Shown here in pieces: positions 1 through 8,446 of a stretch of 64,000 bases of DNA. Made by a program: the position numbers and the translations under genes. Below the pieces are notes generated by a model. That model had not been told where the DNA came from and searched no databases. It saw only the letters and a program-made list of their open reading frames with translations. Every line of letters begins with the position of its first letter. Positions within the stretch are counted from its first letter, which is position 1. Source of the stretch: Actinokineospora bangkokensis (lineage in GTDB: Bacteria; Actinomycetota; Actinomycetes; Mycobacteriales; Pseudonocardiaceae); the NCBI RefSeq assembly GCF_001940455.1, contig NZ_MKQR01000011.1:186001-250000 (forward strand). The letters run 5' to 3'.

Positions 1-476
1 CCCCACTTGGCGGTGGCGTAGGCGCCCATCCGGGGGACGGTGACGGAGCCGAGCAGGGAGTTCACGCCGATGAACGTGCCCTTGCGGTTGCGGCGCATGA
101 CCGGGAGCACCGCCCTGGCGAGGTGCAGGGTCCCGTGCACGGCCGTGTCCACGATCGTGGTGAACACGTCGGCGGGCATCTCCTCCACCGTGCCGTAACC
201 CATCACGGTGGCGGTGTGCACGACGACGTCCACGCGGTGGTGGCGGTCGAGGACGCGCGAGACGATGCGCTTGGCCGCGGCCGGGTCCGCGATGTCGTCC
301 GCGATGACGTCCACCTCACCCGGACCGGCAGCCCGGCACGCCGTCGCCGCCGCGGCGAGGGCGTCGGCGCTGCGGGAGACGAGGACGAGGTGGTCGCCGC
401 GGGCGGCGAAGGCCGTCGCGGAGGCCAGCCCGATGCCGCTGCTGGCCCCGACGACGAGCACGACCCGGCCGGTCAC
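1..476 (-). CDS. Short-chain dehydrogenase/reductase (SDR), C-terminus cut off by the window edge
   Basis: The N-terminal ~158 residues of a classical SDR oxidoreductase are visible. The Rossmann NAD(P)-binding motif VGASSGIG is at about residues 9-16, and the catalytic YATAK (YxxxK) lies at the very edge of the window. The substrate cannot be told. The GTG start overlaps the TGA stop of the upstream alcohol dehydrogenase (GTGA), so the two are probably translationally coupled and act on related alcohol/carbonyl substrates. The C-terminal substrate-specificity region is outside the window. Confidence 0.85.
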   Translation of the reverse strand, partial: MTGRVVLVVGASSGIGLASATAFAARGDHLVLVSRSADALAAAATACRAAGPGEVDVIADDIADPAAAKRIVSRVLDRHHRVDVVVHTATVMGYGTVEEMPADVFTTIVDTAVHGTLHLARAVLPVMRRNRKGTFIGVNSLLGSVTVPRMGAYATAKW

Positions 477-1660
477 GGGTTCAGCACCACCTTGACGCAG
501 CCGTCACGCTTCTCGCGGAACATCTCGTAGCCCCACGCCGCGTCGCTGAGCGGCAGGTGGTGGGTGGTCAGGTCGAGGGTGCCGAGCGGGTCGGCGGGGT
601 CGAGCACCAGCGGCAGGATCTCGTCGGTCCACCGGCGCACGTGCGCTTGGCCCATGCGCAGCTGGATGCCGCGGTCGAACATCTCCATCATCGGCATCGC
701 GTCGACCTCGCCACCGTACACACCGGACACCGACACGGTGCCGCCGCGCCGCACGCCCTTGATCGCGGCGTGCAGGGCGTCGAGCCGGTCAACGGCGAGC
801 TTGTCGGTCACCTTCTGCGCGATCGCGTCCGGGAGCAGCCCGGTCGCGCGCTGCGCCAAGGCCACCAGCCGACCACCGTGCGCCTCCATGCCGACCGCAT
901 CGATCGTGGCGTCCGGGCCGCGACCGTCCACCAGGTCGATCAGGGTGGCGGCGACGTCGTCGACCTCGTCGAGGTTCACCGTCTCGGCGCCGTAGCGGGC
1001 GGCGAGGGCCAAGCGCTCGGGGACGCGGTCGACACCGATGACCCGGCCCGCGCCGAGGTGCTTGGCGATGCGGACGGCGAACTGCCCGACCGGTCCGAGG
1101 CCCAGCACGGCGACCGAACCACCAGGCGGGACGTCGGCGTAGCGGACCGCCTGCCACGCCGTCGGCAGGATGTCCGACAGGAACAGGAACTGCTCGTCCG
1201 GGGTGCCGTCGGGGATCTTGATCGGCCCGAACTGCGCCTGCGGGACGCGCAGGTACTCCGCCTGTCCACCTGGGACGGACCCGTACAGGGACGTGTAGCC
1301 GAACAGGGTGGCGCCCTTGCCCTCCGCGCGCACCTGGGTGGTCTCGCACTGGGCGAACAGCCCGCGGCCGCACATCCAGCAGTGCCCGCAGGAGATGTTG
1401 AACGGCACCACCACGCGGTCCCCCACCGACAGGTGGCCCGCGGCCTCGGGCCCGACCTCCTCGACGATGCCCATCGCCTCGTGGCCGAGCACGTCGCCCG
1501 GGGACAGGTACGGGCCCAGCACCCCGTAGAGGTGCAGGTCGGAGCCGCAGATGGCGGTGGAGGTCACCTTGATGACGGCGTCGGTGGGATGCTCGATCCG
1601 CGGGTCGGGGACCTCGGTGACCTCGACGTTCGCGTTGCCCTGCCAGGTCAGTGCTTTGAT
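473..1660 (-). CDS. Zinc-dependent (MDR-family) alcohol dehydrogenase, probable ATC start
   Basis: About 395 residues of a glutathione-dependent formaldehyde/threonine-dehydrogenase-like zinc alcohol dehydrogenase. The catalytic zinc ligands are in AICGSDLH and the GHEAMG segment, a structural-zinc-like cysteine cluster is in SCGHCWMCGRGLFAQC, and the NAD-binding motif is VLGLGPVGQ. Homologues start MKALTW. Here the matching residues are encoded ATC-AAA-GCA-CTG, preceded by GAGGAG at 5-nt spacing. No ATG, GTG or TTG occurs in frame until an ATG at 1819, which would add a 53-residue low-complexity tail. I therefore place the start at ATC, which is unusual. The stop overlaps the start of the SDR gene. 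The enzyme probably oxidises an alcohol or aldehyde with NAD; substrate unknown. Confidence 0.85.
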   Translation of the reverse strand: MKALTWQGNANVEVTEVPDPRIEHPTDAVIKVTSTAICGSDLHLYGVLGPYLSPGDVLGHEAMGIVEEVGPEAAGHLSVGDRVVVPFNISCGHCWMCGRGLFAQCETTQVRAEGKGATLFGYTSLYGSVPGGQAEYLRVPQAQFGPIKIPDGTPDEQFLFLSDILPTAWQAVRYADVPPGGSVAVLGLGPVGQFAVRIAKHLGAGRVIGVDRVPERLALAARYGAETVNLDEVDDVAATLIDLVDGRGPDATIDAVGMEAHGGRLVALAQRATGLLPDAIAQKVTDKLAVDRLDALHAAIKGVRRGGTVSVSGVYGGEVDAMPMMEMFDRGIQLRMGQAHVRRWTDEILPLVLDPADPLGTLDLTTHHLPLSDAAWGYEMFREKRDGCVKVVLNP

Positions 1661-1828
1661 GTCGACTCCTCGGTCGCGGGTGTCGGGTGGTGGCCGCGGC
1701 GGTGCCCCGCGGGTGGCGGGTGCGATCCTCGCCGCGCCGCTTCGGCGGTCGACGGGCTGACAGCTGCCGTCGGTGCGCCCATGCCCCCTGGTACCCGTGC
1801 CCGGGGGGCTGGAAACCACTCCCCGGGG

Positions 1829-4723
1829 TCACCGGTGCGCCGGACCGCCCCCCGCGAGGTCGACTTCGGACACTTCCCAGCGCGAGCGCAGCCCGAGTTT
1901 GCGCAGCACCCGGGCCACATGCTGCTCGACGGTGCGGGGCGAGAGGAACAGCACCTCCGCGATCTCCCGGTTGGTGCGCCCGGCGGCCAGCAGGCCCGCC
2001 ACGTCCAGTTCGCGCGGGGACAGCTCGTTGCCGTAGCCGCGCCTGCCCCGGCCGGGGAGGGCGCCGGTCCCGGTGACGCGCAGGTGGTGGCGGAAGCGGG
2101 CGGCGTCGTGGGTGGCGCCGAGCGCGTCGAGGACCCCGGCCCGCTCGCGCAGCAGGGCGGTGGCGGCGTCGTGGTCGGTGGGGAGCAGGCACAGGGCGGC
2201 CCGTTCGGCGGCCAGGGCGGCGAGGTAGGGGGCGGGCAGTTCGGCGTAGCGCCGCTCGGCCTCGCGGTAGTGCGCCACGGCGCCGCCCACGTCGCCGTCG
2301 TGCTCGGCGAGGCGCCCCCGGCACTCGGCCAGGGCGGCGTCGGCCAGCGGGGTGTCGCGGCCCGCCAGGCCGTCGCCGATCTCGGCCACCAGGTCGGCGG
2401 CCGGGCCGCCGGTCTCCAGCAGCGCCGCGACGGCGGTGGTGGCGATCTCCCCCGACCACGACCAGATGCCCTTGGTGCGCAGCACGGCGACCCCGGCCCC
2501 GGCGATGGCCGCGGCCCGGACCGGGTCGGCCTGGTGCAGGGCCACCCTGGCCAACCCCGCGCAGCCCGCCACCGCGACCTGCGCGATCGCCGTGCGCGGG
2601 GTGTGCGCGCCGGTGCGGTCGAACCACCCGGCGGCCTCGGCCCACGCGCCCCGGGCGGCGGCGAGGCAGCCCAGGACGAGGGCGAACTCGCTGGCCACCG
2701 GGAACAGGTCGGCGTACTCGTCGAACTGGTCGGCGGTGCGCTCGGCCAGCCCCGCCCAGGCGCCGGTGAGCCAGTCCAGGCGGGCCCGGGTGGCCAGGGC
2801 GGTCGAGGCCACGAACGCCGCGCCCGCGTCGGTGGCCGAGGACAGCCCGGGGCGCAGCAGGTCGTCGGCGACGCGCAGGTGCCCGGTGTAGGCGGCGGCG
2901 TCGGCGGCGTTGCACCGGCAGCGGGCGATCTGGCGCTGCTCGCCGGTGGTGGCGCCGGAGTCGGGCAGCCGGTCGAGCTCGGCCAGCACCGCCACCTCGC
3001 CCAGGTGCGCCCTGGCCCCGAGCTGGTTGGCGGTGAGCCACAGCCACTGCTCGCGGTCGGTGGTGGCCGCCCGGATCCGCTCGGTCCGGTCGATCCACGG
3101 CCGCACCTGGGCCAGCGGCACGGTGCCGTGGTAGGGCTGGGCGAGCACGGCGATGCCGCGCGCGGCCAGGTCGGGCCGGGTCGCGGCCACCTCGGCCACG
3201 GCGCGCTCGGTCTGGGCGCGCGCGGCGGGCAGGCCGCCGTCGGCGCGCAGCAGGAGCAGCCCCAGGTACAGCCGCACCTCGCCGCGGGCGGCGGCGGACA
3301 GCCGCGCGTTGTCGAGCAGCCGCTCCAGCAGCTCGACGGGCGCGCGCTGGTCGAGGCCGAGGAAGGCGACGGTGCCGAGCTTGAGCGCGAGCCGGTCGAC
3401 GTGCTCGGCGGGCAGCGCGGGGGCGCGCAGCAGGCGCTGGAGCAGGGCGGTGGCGACGGGGGCGTCGCTGAGCTCGATGGCCCGGTCGGCGGCGGCCTCG
3501 GCGTAGTGCAGCCACTGCTCGTCGAGGCCCGCCCGCTCGCTGTGCTCGGCCAGCTGCACCAGCGGGGGCGGGTCGACGGCGGAGAGCATCGTGATCGCCC
3601 GGGTGTGCAGGTGGACGCGGTCCGGTGCGGGGAGGGTGTCGTAGGCGGCGGCGCGCGCCAGGGCGTGCCGGAAGCCGTAGCGGCCCGCGCCCACCTCGCA
3701 CAGGACACCGCCGTCGAGGGCGTGCGACACCGCCTCGCCCAGCCGGGGGTCCGGCACGCCCGCGAGCGTGCCCAGCAGCTCGGCAGGCGCGGGCACGCCC
3801 AGGACGGCGGCGGCGTGCGCCAGGCGGGCCGCGGTGACCGGCAGTCGGGCCAGCCGCTCGGCCATCCCGTCGCGCAGCAGCAGGGGCACCCCGGCGGCGT
3901 CGAGCAACCGGTGGGCGGCGTCGCTGTCGGCGTGCACGGCGCCGTGCGGGTCGCGCAGCGCGCGCAGGGTCTCCTCGATGACGAACGGGATCCCGGCCGT
4001 GCGCTCGTGCAGCTTCGCGGCGAACGCGGCCGACACCGCGGCACCGCCGAGCACCGACTCGGTGAGCGCGCGCGTGTCGTCCACGTCGAGCGGGGGCACG
4101 GGGATGTGCGCGCTCGCCATCCCTGGAGCAGGGCGGAAACCGGTTCCCAGCGGCGGGCAGGAGCGCGCGTGCTCGCGCCGGTACGACAGCAGCACGCGCA
4201 GGCCCGGTGGCGGGTCGCCGAGGAGGAACCGCACCAGGGCGCGGGTTCCGTCGTCGGCCCACTGCAGGTCCTCGATCACCAGGAGCACCTCGCCCAGCGC
4301 GGCGAGCAGTGCGCGCACCCCGCGGAACACCCGGTGCCGGTCGGCGCGGGCGTCCCCGGTGGGCGGTGGCGGCGGGGGCAGGTGCGCGGCGATCTCCGGC
4401 AGCAGCGGGGCGAGCGCCCCCGTCACCGGGTTGAGCGGCCCGCACCGCGCGAGCGCGGGCCCGGTGTCGCGCAACGACTCCAGCACCGCGCCGTACGGGA
4501 ACGGCTCCCCCACCTGCGCGCACACGCCCACCAGGGGCAGCGCGGCGGGCGAGCCCGCGGCCAGCACCTCCGCGACCAGCCTGCTCTTGCCGATCCCGGC
4601 CTCGCCCTCCAGCAGCACCACCGCGGGGCTGGGGTCCAGCGCGGCCAGCAGCGCGGCCCGCTCCCCCGCCCGGCCGACGAGCCTGCCCGCGCGCCCGCGC
4701 TGGTCGGTCGGGGGCACGGCCAC
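1829..4723 (-). CDS. LAL-type LuxR transcriptional regulator with AAA ATPase domain
   Basis: A 964-residue regulator of the large ATP-binding LuxR family. The N-terminus has a Walker A motif (GEAGIGKS, about residues 41-48) and a Walker B-like segment (LLVIEDLQWAD). A long helical TPR-like middle follows. The C-terminus is a LuxR HTH (LSPRELDVAGLLAAGRTNREIA, split by the usual turn, then SPRTVEQHVARVLRKLGL). It starts 223 bp from the divergently transcribed protease gene and reads toward the dehydrogenase pair. LAL proteins usually activate neighbouring operons on ligand binding, so the protease or dehydrogenase genes are candidate targets (inference). Confidence 0.93.
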   Translation of the reverse strand: MAVPPTDQRGRAGRLVGRAGERAALLAALDPSPAVVLLEGEAGIGKSRLVAEVLAAGSPAALPLVGVCAQVGEPFPYGAVLESLRDTGPALARCGPLNPVTGALAPLLPEIAAHLPPPPPPTGDARADRHRVFRGVRALLAALGEVLLVIEDLQWADDGTRALVRFLLGDPPPGLRVLLSYRREHARSCPPLGTGFRPAPGMASAHIPVPPLDVDDTRALTESVLGGAAVSAAFAAKLHERTAGIPFVIEETLRALRDPHGAVHADSDAAHRLLDAAGVPLLLRDGMAERLARLPVTAARLAHAAAVLGVPAPAELLGTLAGVPDPRLGEAVSHALDGGVLCEVGAGRYGFRHALARAAAYDTLPAPDRVHLHTRAITMLSAVDPPPLVQLAEHSERAGLDEQWLHYAEAAADRAIELSDAPVATALLQRLLRAPALPAEHVDRLALKLGTVAFLGLDQRAPVELLERLLDNARLSAAARGEVRLYLGLLLLRADGGLPAARAQTERAVAEVAATRPDLAARGIAVLAQPYHGTVPLAQVRPWIDRTERIRAATTDREQWLWLTANQLGARAHLGEVAVLAELDRLPDSGATTGEQRQIARCRCNAADAAAYTGHLRVADDLLRPGLSSATDAGAAFVASTALATRARLDWLTGAWAGLAERTADQFDEYADLFPVASEFALVLGCLAAARGAWAEAAGWFDRTGAHTPRTAIAQVAVAGCAGLARVALHQADPVRAAAIAGAGVAVLRTKGIWSWSGEIATTAVAALLETGGPAADLVAEIGDGLAGRDTPLADAALAECRGRLAEHDGDVGGAVAHYREAERRYAELPAPYLAALAAERAALCLLPTDHDAATALLRERAGVLDALGATHDAARFRHHLRVTGTGALPGRGRRGYGNELSPRELDVAGLLAAGRTNREIAEVLFLSPRTVEQHVARVLRKLGLRSRWEVSEVDLAGGGPAHR

Positions 4724-4946
4724 CAGCCCTCCTCGATCCGCTTCCCCACCGGGAACCGGGAAAGCACTGGGAAAATGGGAATGCGCGGGCGGAACGTTTT
4801 CTGCGTACGGCTACCTAACGATACCCGGATTGAACGCCCCCGCCGCAAGGCCAATCGTATTCGCGAGCAGCCCCCACCCCGACCGGCCCCGCCCCGCTGA
4901 CCTCGCCGGGGCGGGGCCGCCCGCCACCGTCCCGGGAGGACGAACC
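4724..4946. promoter_or_regulatory. Divergent intergenic region between LAL regulator and subtilisin-like protease
   Basis: This 223-bp spacer must hold both promoters. It is AT-richer than its surroundings around 4750-4860 and contains four closely spaced GGGAA words (about 4751, 4758, 4769 and 4777). I cannot assign a sigma-factor consensus. The last part carries the GGGAGGA ribosome binding site of the protease at 4934-4940. Confidence 0.4.
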
Positions 4947-6494
4947 GTGAAATCCCTGCCGCCCCTGGTGACCCTGGTCGCCCTCGCCGCCGCGCTGGTG
5001 ACGGCGCCGCAGGCCGCCGCAGCACCGGCCGCCGACTTCGTCCCCGCGCGCCACCCGGTGCCGGGCAGCTTCGTCGTCACCCTCAAGCCGCTCGCGACGG
5101 CGTCCGCCGTGCAGTCGCAGGCGACGTCGCTGGCCGCGAAGTACGGGGGTACCGCGAGCGCGGTGCTCACCGCGTCCATGCAGGGCTTCATCGCCAAGGA
5201 CCTCACCGACGGGGAGGCCCGCGCCCTGGCGGCCGACCCGTTCGTCAAGCGGGTGTACCAGGACGGCACCGCCCGCGCCGCCGACGTGCAGACCGGGGCC
5301 ACGTGGGGCCTGGACCGCGTCGACCAGGCGGACCTGCCGCTGGACTCCCGCTACAGCTACCCCTCCGGCGCGGCGGGCAACGTCACCGTCTACGTCACCG
5401 ACACCGGCGTCAAGACCACCCAGGCGGAGTTCGAGGACCGCGCCACCGTCGGCGCGGACTTCATCGGCGACGGCCAGAACGGCAGCGACTGCACCGGGCA
5501 CGGCACCCACGTCGCGGGCACGATCGGGTCGAAGACCTGGGGCGTGGCGAAGAAGGCCAAGCTGGTCTCGGTGCGCATGCTCGGCACGAACTGCACGCAG
5601 AACGGCCCCGACTCCGCGGGCGTGCAGGCGGTCGAGTGGGTCACCCGCAACGCGGTGAAGCCCGCGGTGGTCAACGCCTCGTGGACCTTCGACAACGCCG
5701 ACATCGGTGACGACGCCATCGCGGGCCTGCTGCGCTCGGGCGTGCAGTTCGTCGCGGCGTCGGGCAACAGCTCCGCCGACGCGTGCGCCACCGGCCCGGC
5801 GAACATCGCCGACGTCATCACCGTCAACGCCACCAGCCGCAACGACGCCCGCGCCTCCTTCTCCAACTACGGCACGTGCTCGGACCTGTTCGCCCCCGGC
5901 GACGGCATCACCTCGGTGGGGCTGTCCGGCACCGGCGGGGTGACCATGTCCGGCACGTCCATGGCGGCCCCGCACGTCACCGGCACCGCCGCCCTCTACC
6001 TCTCCGCCAACACCGGTGCGGGCCCGCAGCAGGTGCGCGACGCCCTCGTCGGCGGGGCGAGCTCCGGCAAGGTCACCAACCCCGGCTCCGGCTCGCCGAA
6101 CAAGCTGCTCAACACCGCCTTCGCCACCGGGTCGCCCACCCCCGGCTGCGACGGCGGCAGCACCACCGCCGACGTCGCCATCCCCGACGCCGGGACCGCG
6201 GTCACCTCCGACATCCCGCTGTCCGGCTGCACCGGCAACGCCACCGCGACCACGAAGGTGCAGGTCGACATCGCCCACACCTACACCGCCGACCTGCGGG
6301 TCGAGCTCGTCGGACCGTCCGGGCGCGCCTTCGCGCTGCACCAGCCCGGCGGCATCGGCGCGGCCACCGGCATCCACCAGACCTTCACCGTGGACGCCTC
6401 CGCCGAGACCCGCGCGGGCACCTGGCGGCTGCGCGCCACCGACGTCTACCGCTTCGACACCGGCGTCATCGACGCCTGGTCCCTCACCTTCTGA
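4947..6494 (+). CDS. Secreted subtilisin-like (S8) serine protease with proprotein-convertase P-domain
   Basis: About 515 residues from a GTG start with GGGAGGA 6 nt upstream. A Sec signal peptide (about 1-26, ending in an Ala-rich region) precedes an I9-type inhibitor propeptide (about 40-112). The S8 catalytic domain shows Asp152 in DTG, His185 in HGTH, oxyanion Asn274 in ASGN and Ser338 in GTSMAAPH. The C-terminal ~120 residues (after PTPGCDGG) look like a beta-rich P-domain of the kind found in kexin/furin-like and many actinobacterial proteases. It is secreted and self-processing. It lies 35 bp upstream of a trypsin-like protease in the same orientation, so the two are probably co-expressed for extracellular protein degradation. 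Confidence 0.95.
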   Translation: MKSLPPLVTLVALAAALVTAPQAAAAPAADFVPARHPVPGSFVVTLKPLATASAVQSQATSLAAKYGGTASAVLTASMQGFIAKDLTDGEARALAADPFVKRVYQDGTARAADVQTGATWGLDRVDQADLPLDSRYSYPSGAAGNVTVYVTDTGVKTTQAEFEDRATVGADFIGDGQNGSDCTGHGTHVAGTIGSKTWGVAKKAKLVSVRMLGTNCTQNGPDSAGVQAVEWVTRNAVKPAVVNASWTFDNADIGDDAIAGLLRSGVQFVAASGNSSADACATGPANIADVITVNATSRNDARASFSNYGTCSDLFAPGDGITSVGLSGTGGVTMSGTSMAAPHVTGTAALYLSANTGAGPQQVRDALVGGASSGKVTNPGSGSPNKLLNTAFATGSPTPGCDGGSTTADVAIPDAGTAVTSDIPLSGCTGNATATTKVQVDIAHTYTADLRVELVGPSGRAFALHQPGGIGAATGIHQTFTVDASAETRAGTWRLRATDVYRFDTGVIDAWSLTF

Positions 6495-6529
6495 CCAGCC
6501 CCCGACAGCACCACCCGAGAGGAACCACC

Positions 6530-8341
6530 ATGAGACACCTCGCACGCGCCGGGGGCGTCCTCGCCCTCCTGCTGGCCTCGGCGGCGGTGAGCGTCCCCCT
6601 CGCCCCCGCGGCCACCGCGGCGCCCAACGCCCGCGCCGCCACCTTCGAGGGTGACACCACCCCCACCCGCAGCGGCGACGCGCGGCCGTCGTTCTACAAC
6701 GGCCAGAACGCCACCGTCGACGAGTTCCCCGGCATCATCGCGGGGATCCGGGCAGGCGGCACCCGCCCGGAGGGCCAGACCTGCACCGGCACCGTCGTCG
6801 CCCCCCGCAAGATCCTCATCGCCGCGCACTGCGCCGACATCGCCGGGGAGAAGAAGTTCGTCTACGGCCTCGACGACCTCGCCGCCTACCAGGGCGGCGC
6901 CGGGTCCGGGTTCGCCGCGTCCGTGGTGGAGTACAAGAAGCACCCGAAGTACGTCAACTTCGACCAGGGCTACGACGTGGCGGTGGTGACCGTCGACCGC
7001 GACATCCGGCTCAAGGGCGGCGCCGCCTACCCCAAGGTCGCCACCTCCGCCGACAGCGGCCTGGCCACCCCGGGCAAGAGCGGCGTGGGCTACGGCTACG
7101 GCAAGAAGGACGTCGACGACGCGGCCAAGGACGTCACCCTGGACAAGGCGACCCTGCCCATCGTGGACGGCGCGAGCCGCTGCACCGGGGTGGGCGCGGG
7201 CTTCTCCCCCGCGACCATGATCTGCGCGGGCTACGGCGACGGCAGCACCACGATCCTGCCCGGCGACTCCGGCGGCCCGCTGGTCATCGGCGGCACGATC
7301 GTGGGGGTCGCGTCCTGGAGCCGCTCGGACTTCCGCTGGTACAGCATCTACGGCAGGCTCACCAACGACATGGGCGACTGGGTGCGCCAGGAGGTCGGCA
7401 GCCAGGAGCCGCCCGCGGGTGAGCTCGGCGTCGCCGTCGCCCCCGCCAGCGGGTCGGTGGCCGCGGGCCGCTCGCTGTCGGTGGCGGTGAACACCACCGC
7501 GGGCCCCGGTGGCCCCGAGTCCGCGACGCTGACCGCCTCGGGCCTGCCCGCGGGGGTCAAGGCGGTGCTGCAACCCACGTCCGTCACCACCGGCGGCTCC
7601 GCGAAGCTGACCTTCGACGTGGCCACCACCGCCACCAACGGCACCTCGGAGATCACCGTCACCGCCAAGACCGCCTCCGGCGCCACCGCCACGGGCAGGT
7701 TCACCCTCACCACCACCGGCGGCGGCACCCCGCAGCCCGGTGACTTCACCCTCGGCGCCTCCCCCGCCACGGCCAAGGTGGCCGCGGGCGCGTCCACGTC
7801 CACGACCATCACCAGCACCGGGTCCGGCACCCTGGCGCTCTCGGCCACCGGCCTGCCGACCGGTGTGCAGGCCGCGTTCCAGCCCGCCAGCATCACCGCG
7901 GGCGCCAACGCCAAGCTGACCTTCACGGCGAGCGCGTCGGCCCCCTCCGGCACCTCCACCGTCACCGTCGTCGGCACCGACCAGAGCGGCAAGACGGCCA
8001 CCACCACGGTCTCCCTCACCGTCGAGGGCAGCACCCCCACCCCGGACGTCCGGGTCACCCTGAGCCCCGCCTCCGGCTCGACCTGGCAGGGCGGGATCCT
8101 CACCACCACCCTGACCGCCACCGGGGGCACCGGCTCCCTCACCCTGTCGCAGACCGGCGCCCCCACCGGCACCCAGGTGTGGTTCCAGCCCACCACCATC
8201 GCCCAGGGCGCGTCGAGCAACATCACCGTCATCACCAGCGGCCAGACCCCGACGGGCACCTACCCCATCACCGTCAAGGCCACGTCCAGCGACGGCAAGA
8301 CCGGCACGGCGACGTTCACCCTGACCGTCACCCGCCTCTGA
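6530..8341 (+). CDS. Secreted trypsin-like (S1) serine protease with three C-terminal Ig-like repeats
   Basis: 603 residues from ATG with GAGAGGA upstream. Signal peptide about 1-31. The S1 domain has the catalytic triad His100 (AAHC), Asp149 (YDVAVV) and Ser247 (GDSGGPL). After residue ~295 there are three tandem ~100-residue Thr/Gly/Ala-rich beta-sandwich repeats, each with an LSVTASGLPxG-like core (ASGLPAGV, ATGLPTGV, QTGAPTGT), similar to Ig-like/PKD-like modules of secreted actinobacterial enzymes. They probably bind surface or substrate. Follows the S8 protease by 35 bp and ends just before a strong hairpin at 8348-8384. Confidence 0.94.
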   Translation: MRHLARAGGVLALLLASAAVSVPLAPAATAAPNARAATFEGDTTPTRSGDARPSFYNGQNATVDEFPGIIAGIRAGGTRPEGQTCTGTVVAPRKILIAAHCADIAGEKKFVYGLDDLAAYQGGAGSGFAASVVEYKKHPKYVNFDQGYDVAVVTVDRDIRLKGGAAYPKVATSADSGLATPGKSGVGYGYGKKDVDDAAKDVTLDKATLPIVDGASRCTGVGAGFSPATMICAGYGDGSTTILPGDSGGPLVIGGTIVGVASWSRSDFRWYSIYGRLTNDMGDWVRQEVGSQEPPAGELGVAVAPASGSVAAGRSLSVAVNTTAGPGGPESATLTASGLPAGVKAVLQPTSVTTGGSAKLTFDVATTATNGTSEITVTAKTASGATATGRFTLTTTGGGTPQPGDFTLGASPATAKVAAGASTSTTITSTGSGTLALSATGLPTGVQAAFQPASITAGANAKLTFTASASAPSGTSTVTVVGTDQSGKTATTTVSLTVEGSTPTPDVRVTLSPASGSTWQGGILTTTLTATGGTGSLTLSQTGAPTGTQVWFQPTTIAQGASSNITVITSGQTPTGTYPITVKATSSDGKTGTATFTLTVTRL

Positions 8342-8347
8342 GCGCCT

Positions 8348-8384
8348 GAGCGCGTGGCCCGGCGCGGTGCCGGGCCACGCGCTC
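8348..8384 (+). terminator. Strong hairpin terminator after the protease pair
   Basis: A perfect 16-bp stem (GAGCGCGTGGCCCGGC and its complement, 5-nt loop GCGGT) begins 7 bp after the trypsin-like protease stop. There is no U-run, as is common in high-GC actinomycetes. It also argues against starting the next gene at the in-frame GTG inside the stem. Confidence 0.85.
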
Positions 8385-8446
8385 CCTGGTGCGGGCGGCC
8401 GATCGTTGGTGGGATGGTCGGGGCGGTCGAGCGGGGAGGGCGGGTC

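Noticed and set aside
4751-4782. Four GGGAA words as an iteron array
   Set aside because: Unequal spacing and short words; not distinguishable from chance in the promoter region.
557-4900. Very long open frames on the strand opposite the LAL regulator and alcohol dehydrogenase
   Set aside because: Compositional shadows of the real genes: third-position GC pattern fits the minus strand, the protein is Gly/Arg/Gln-rich low complexity, and no domain is visible.
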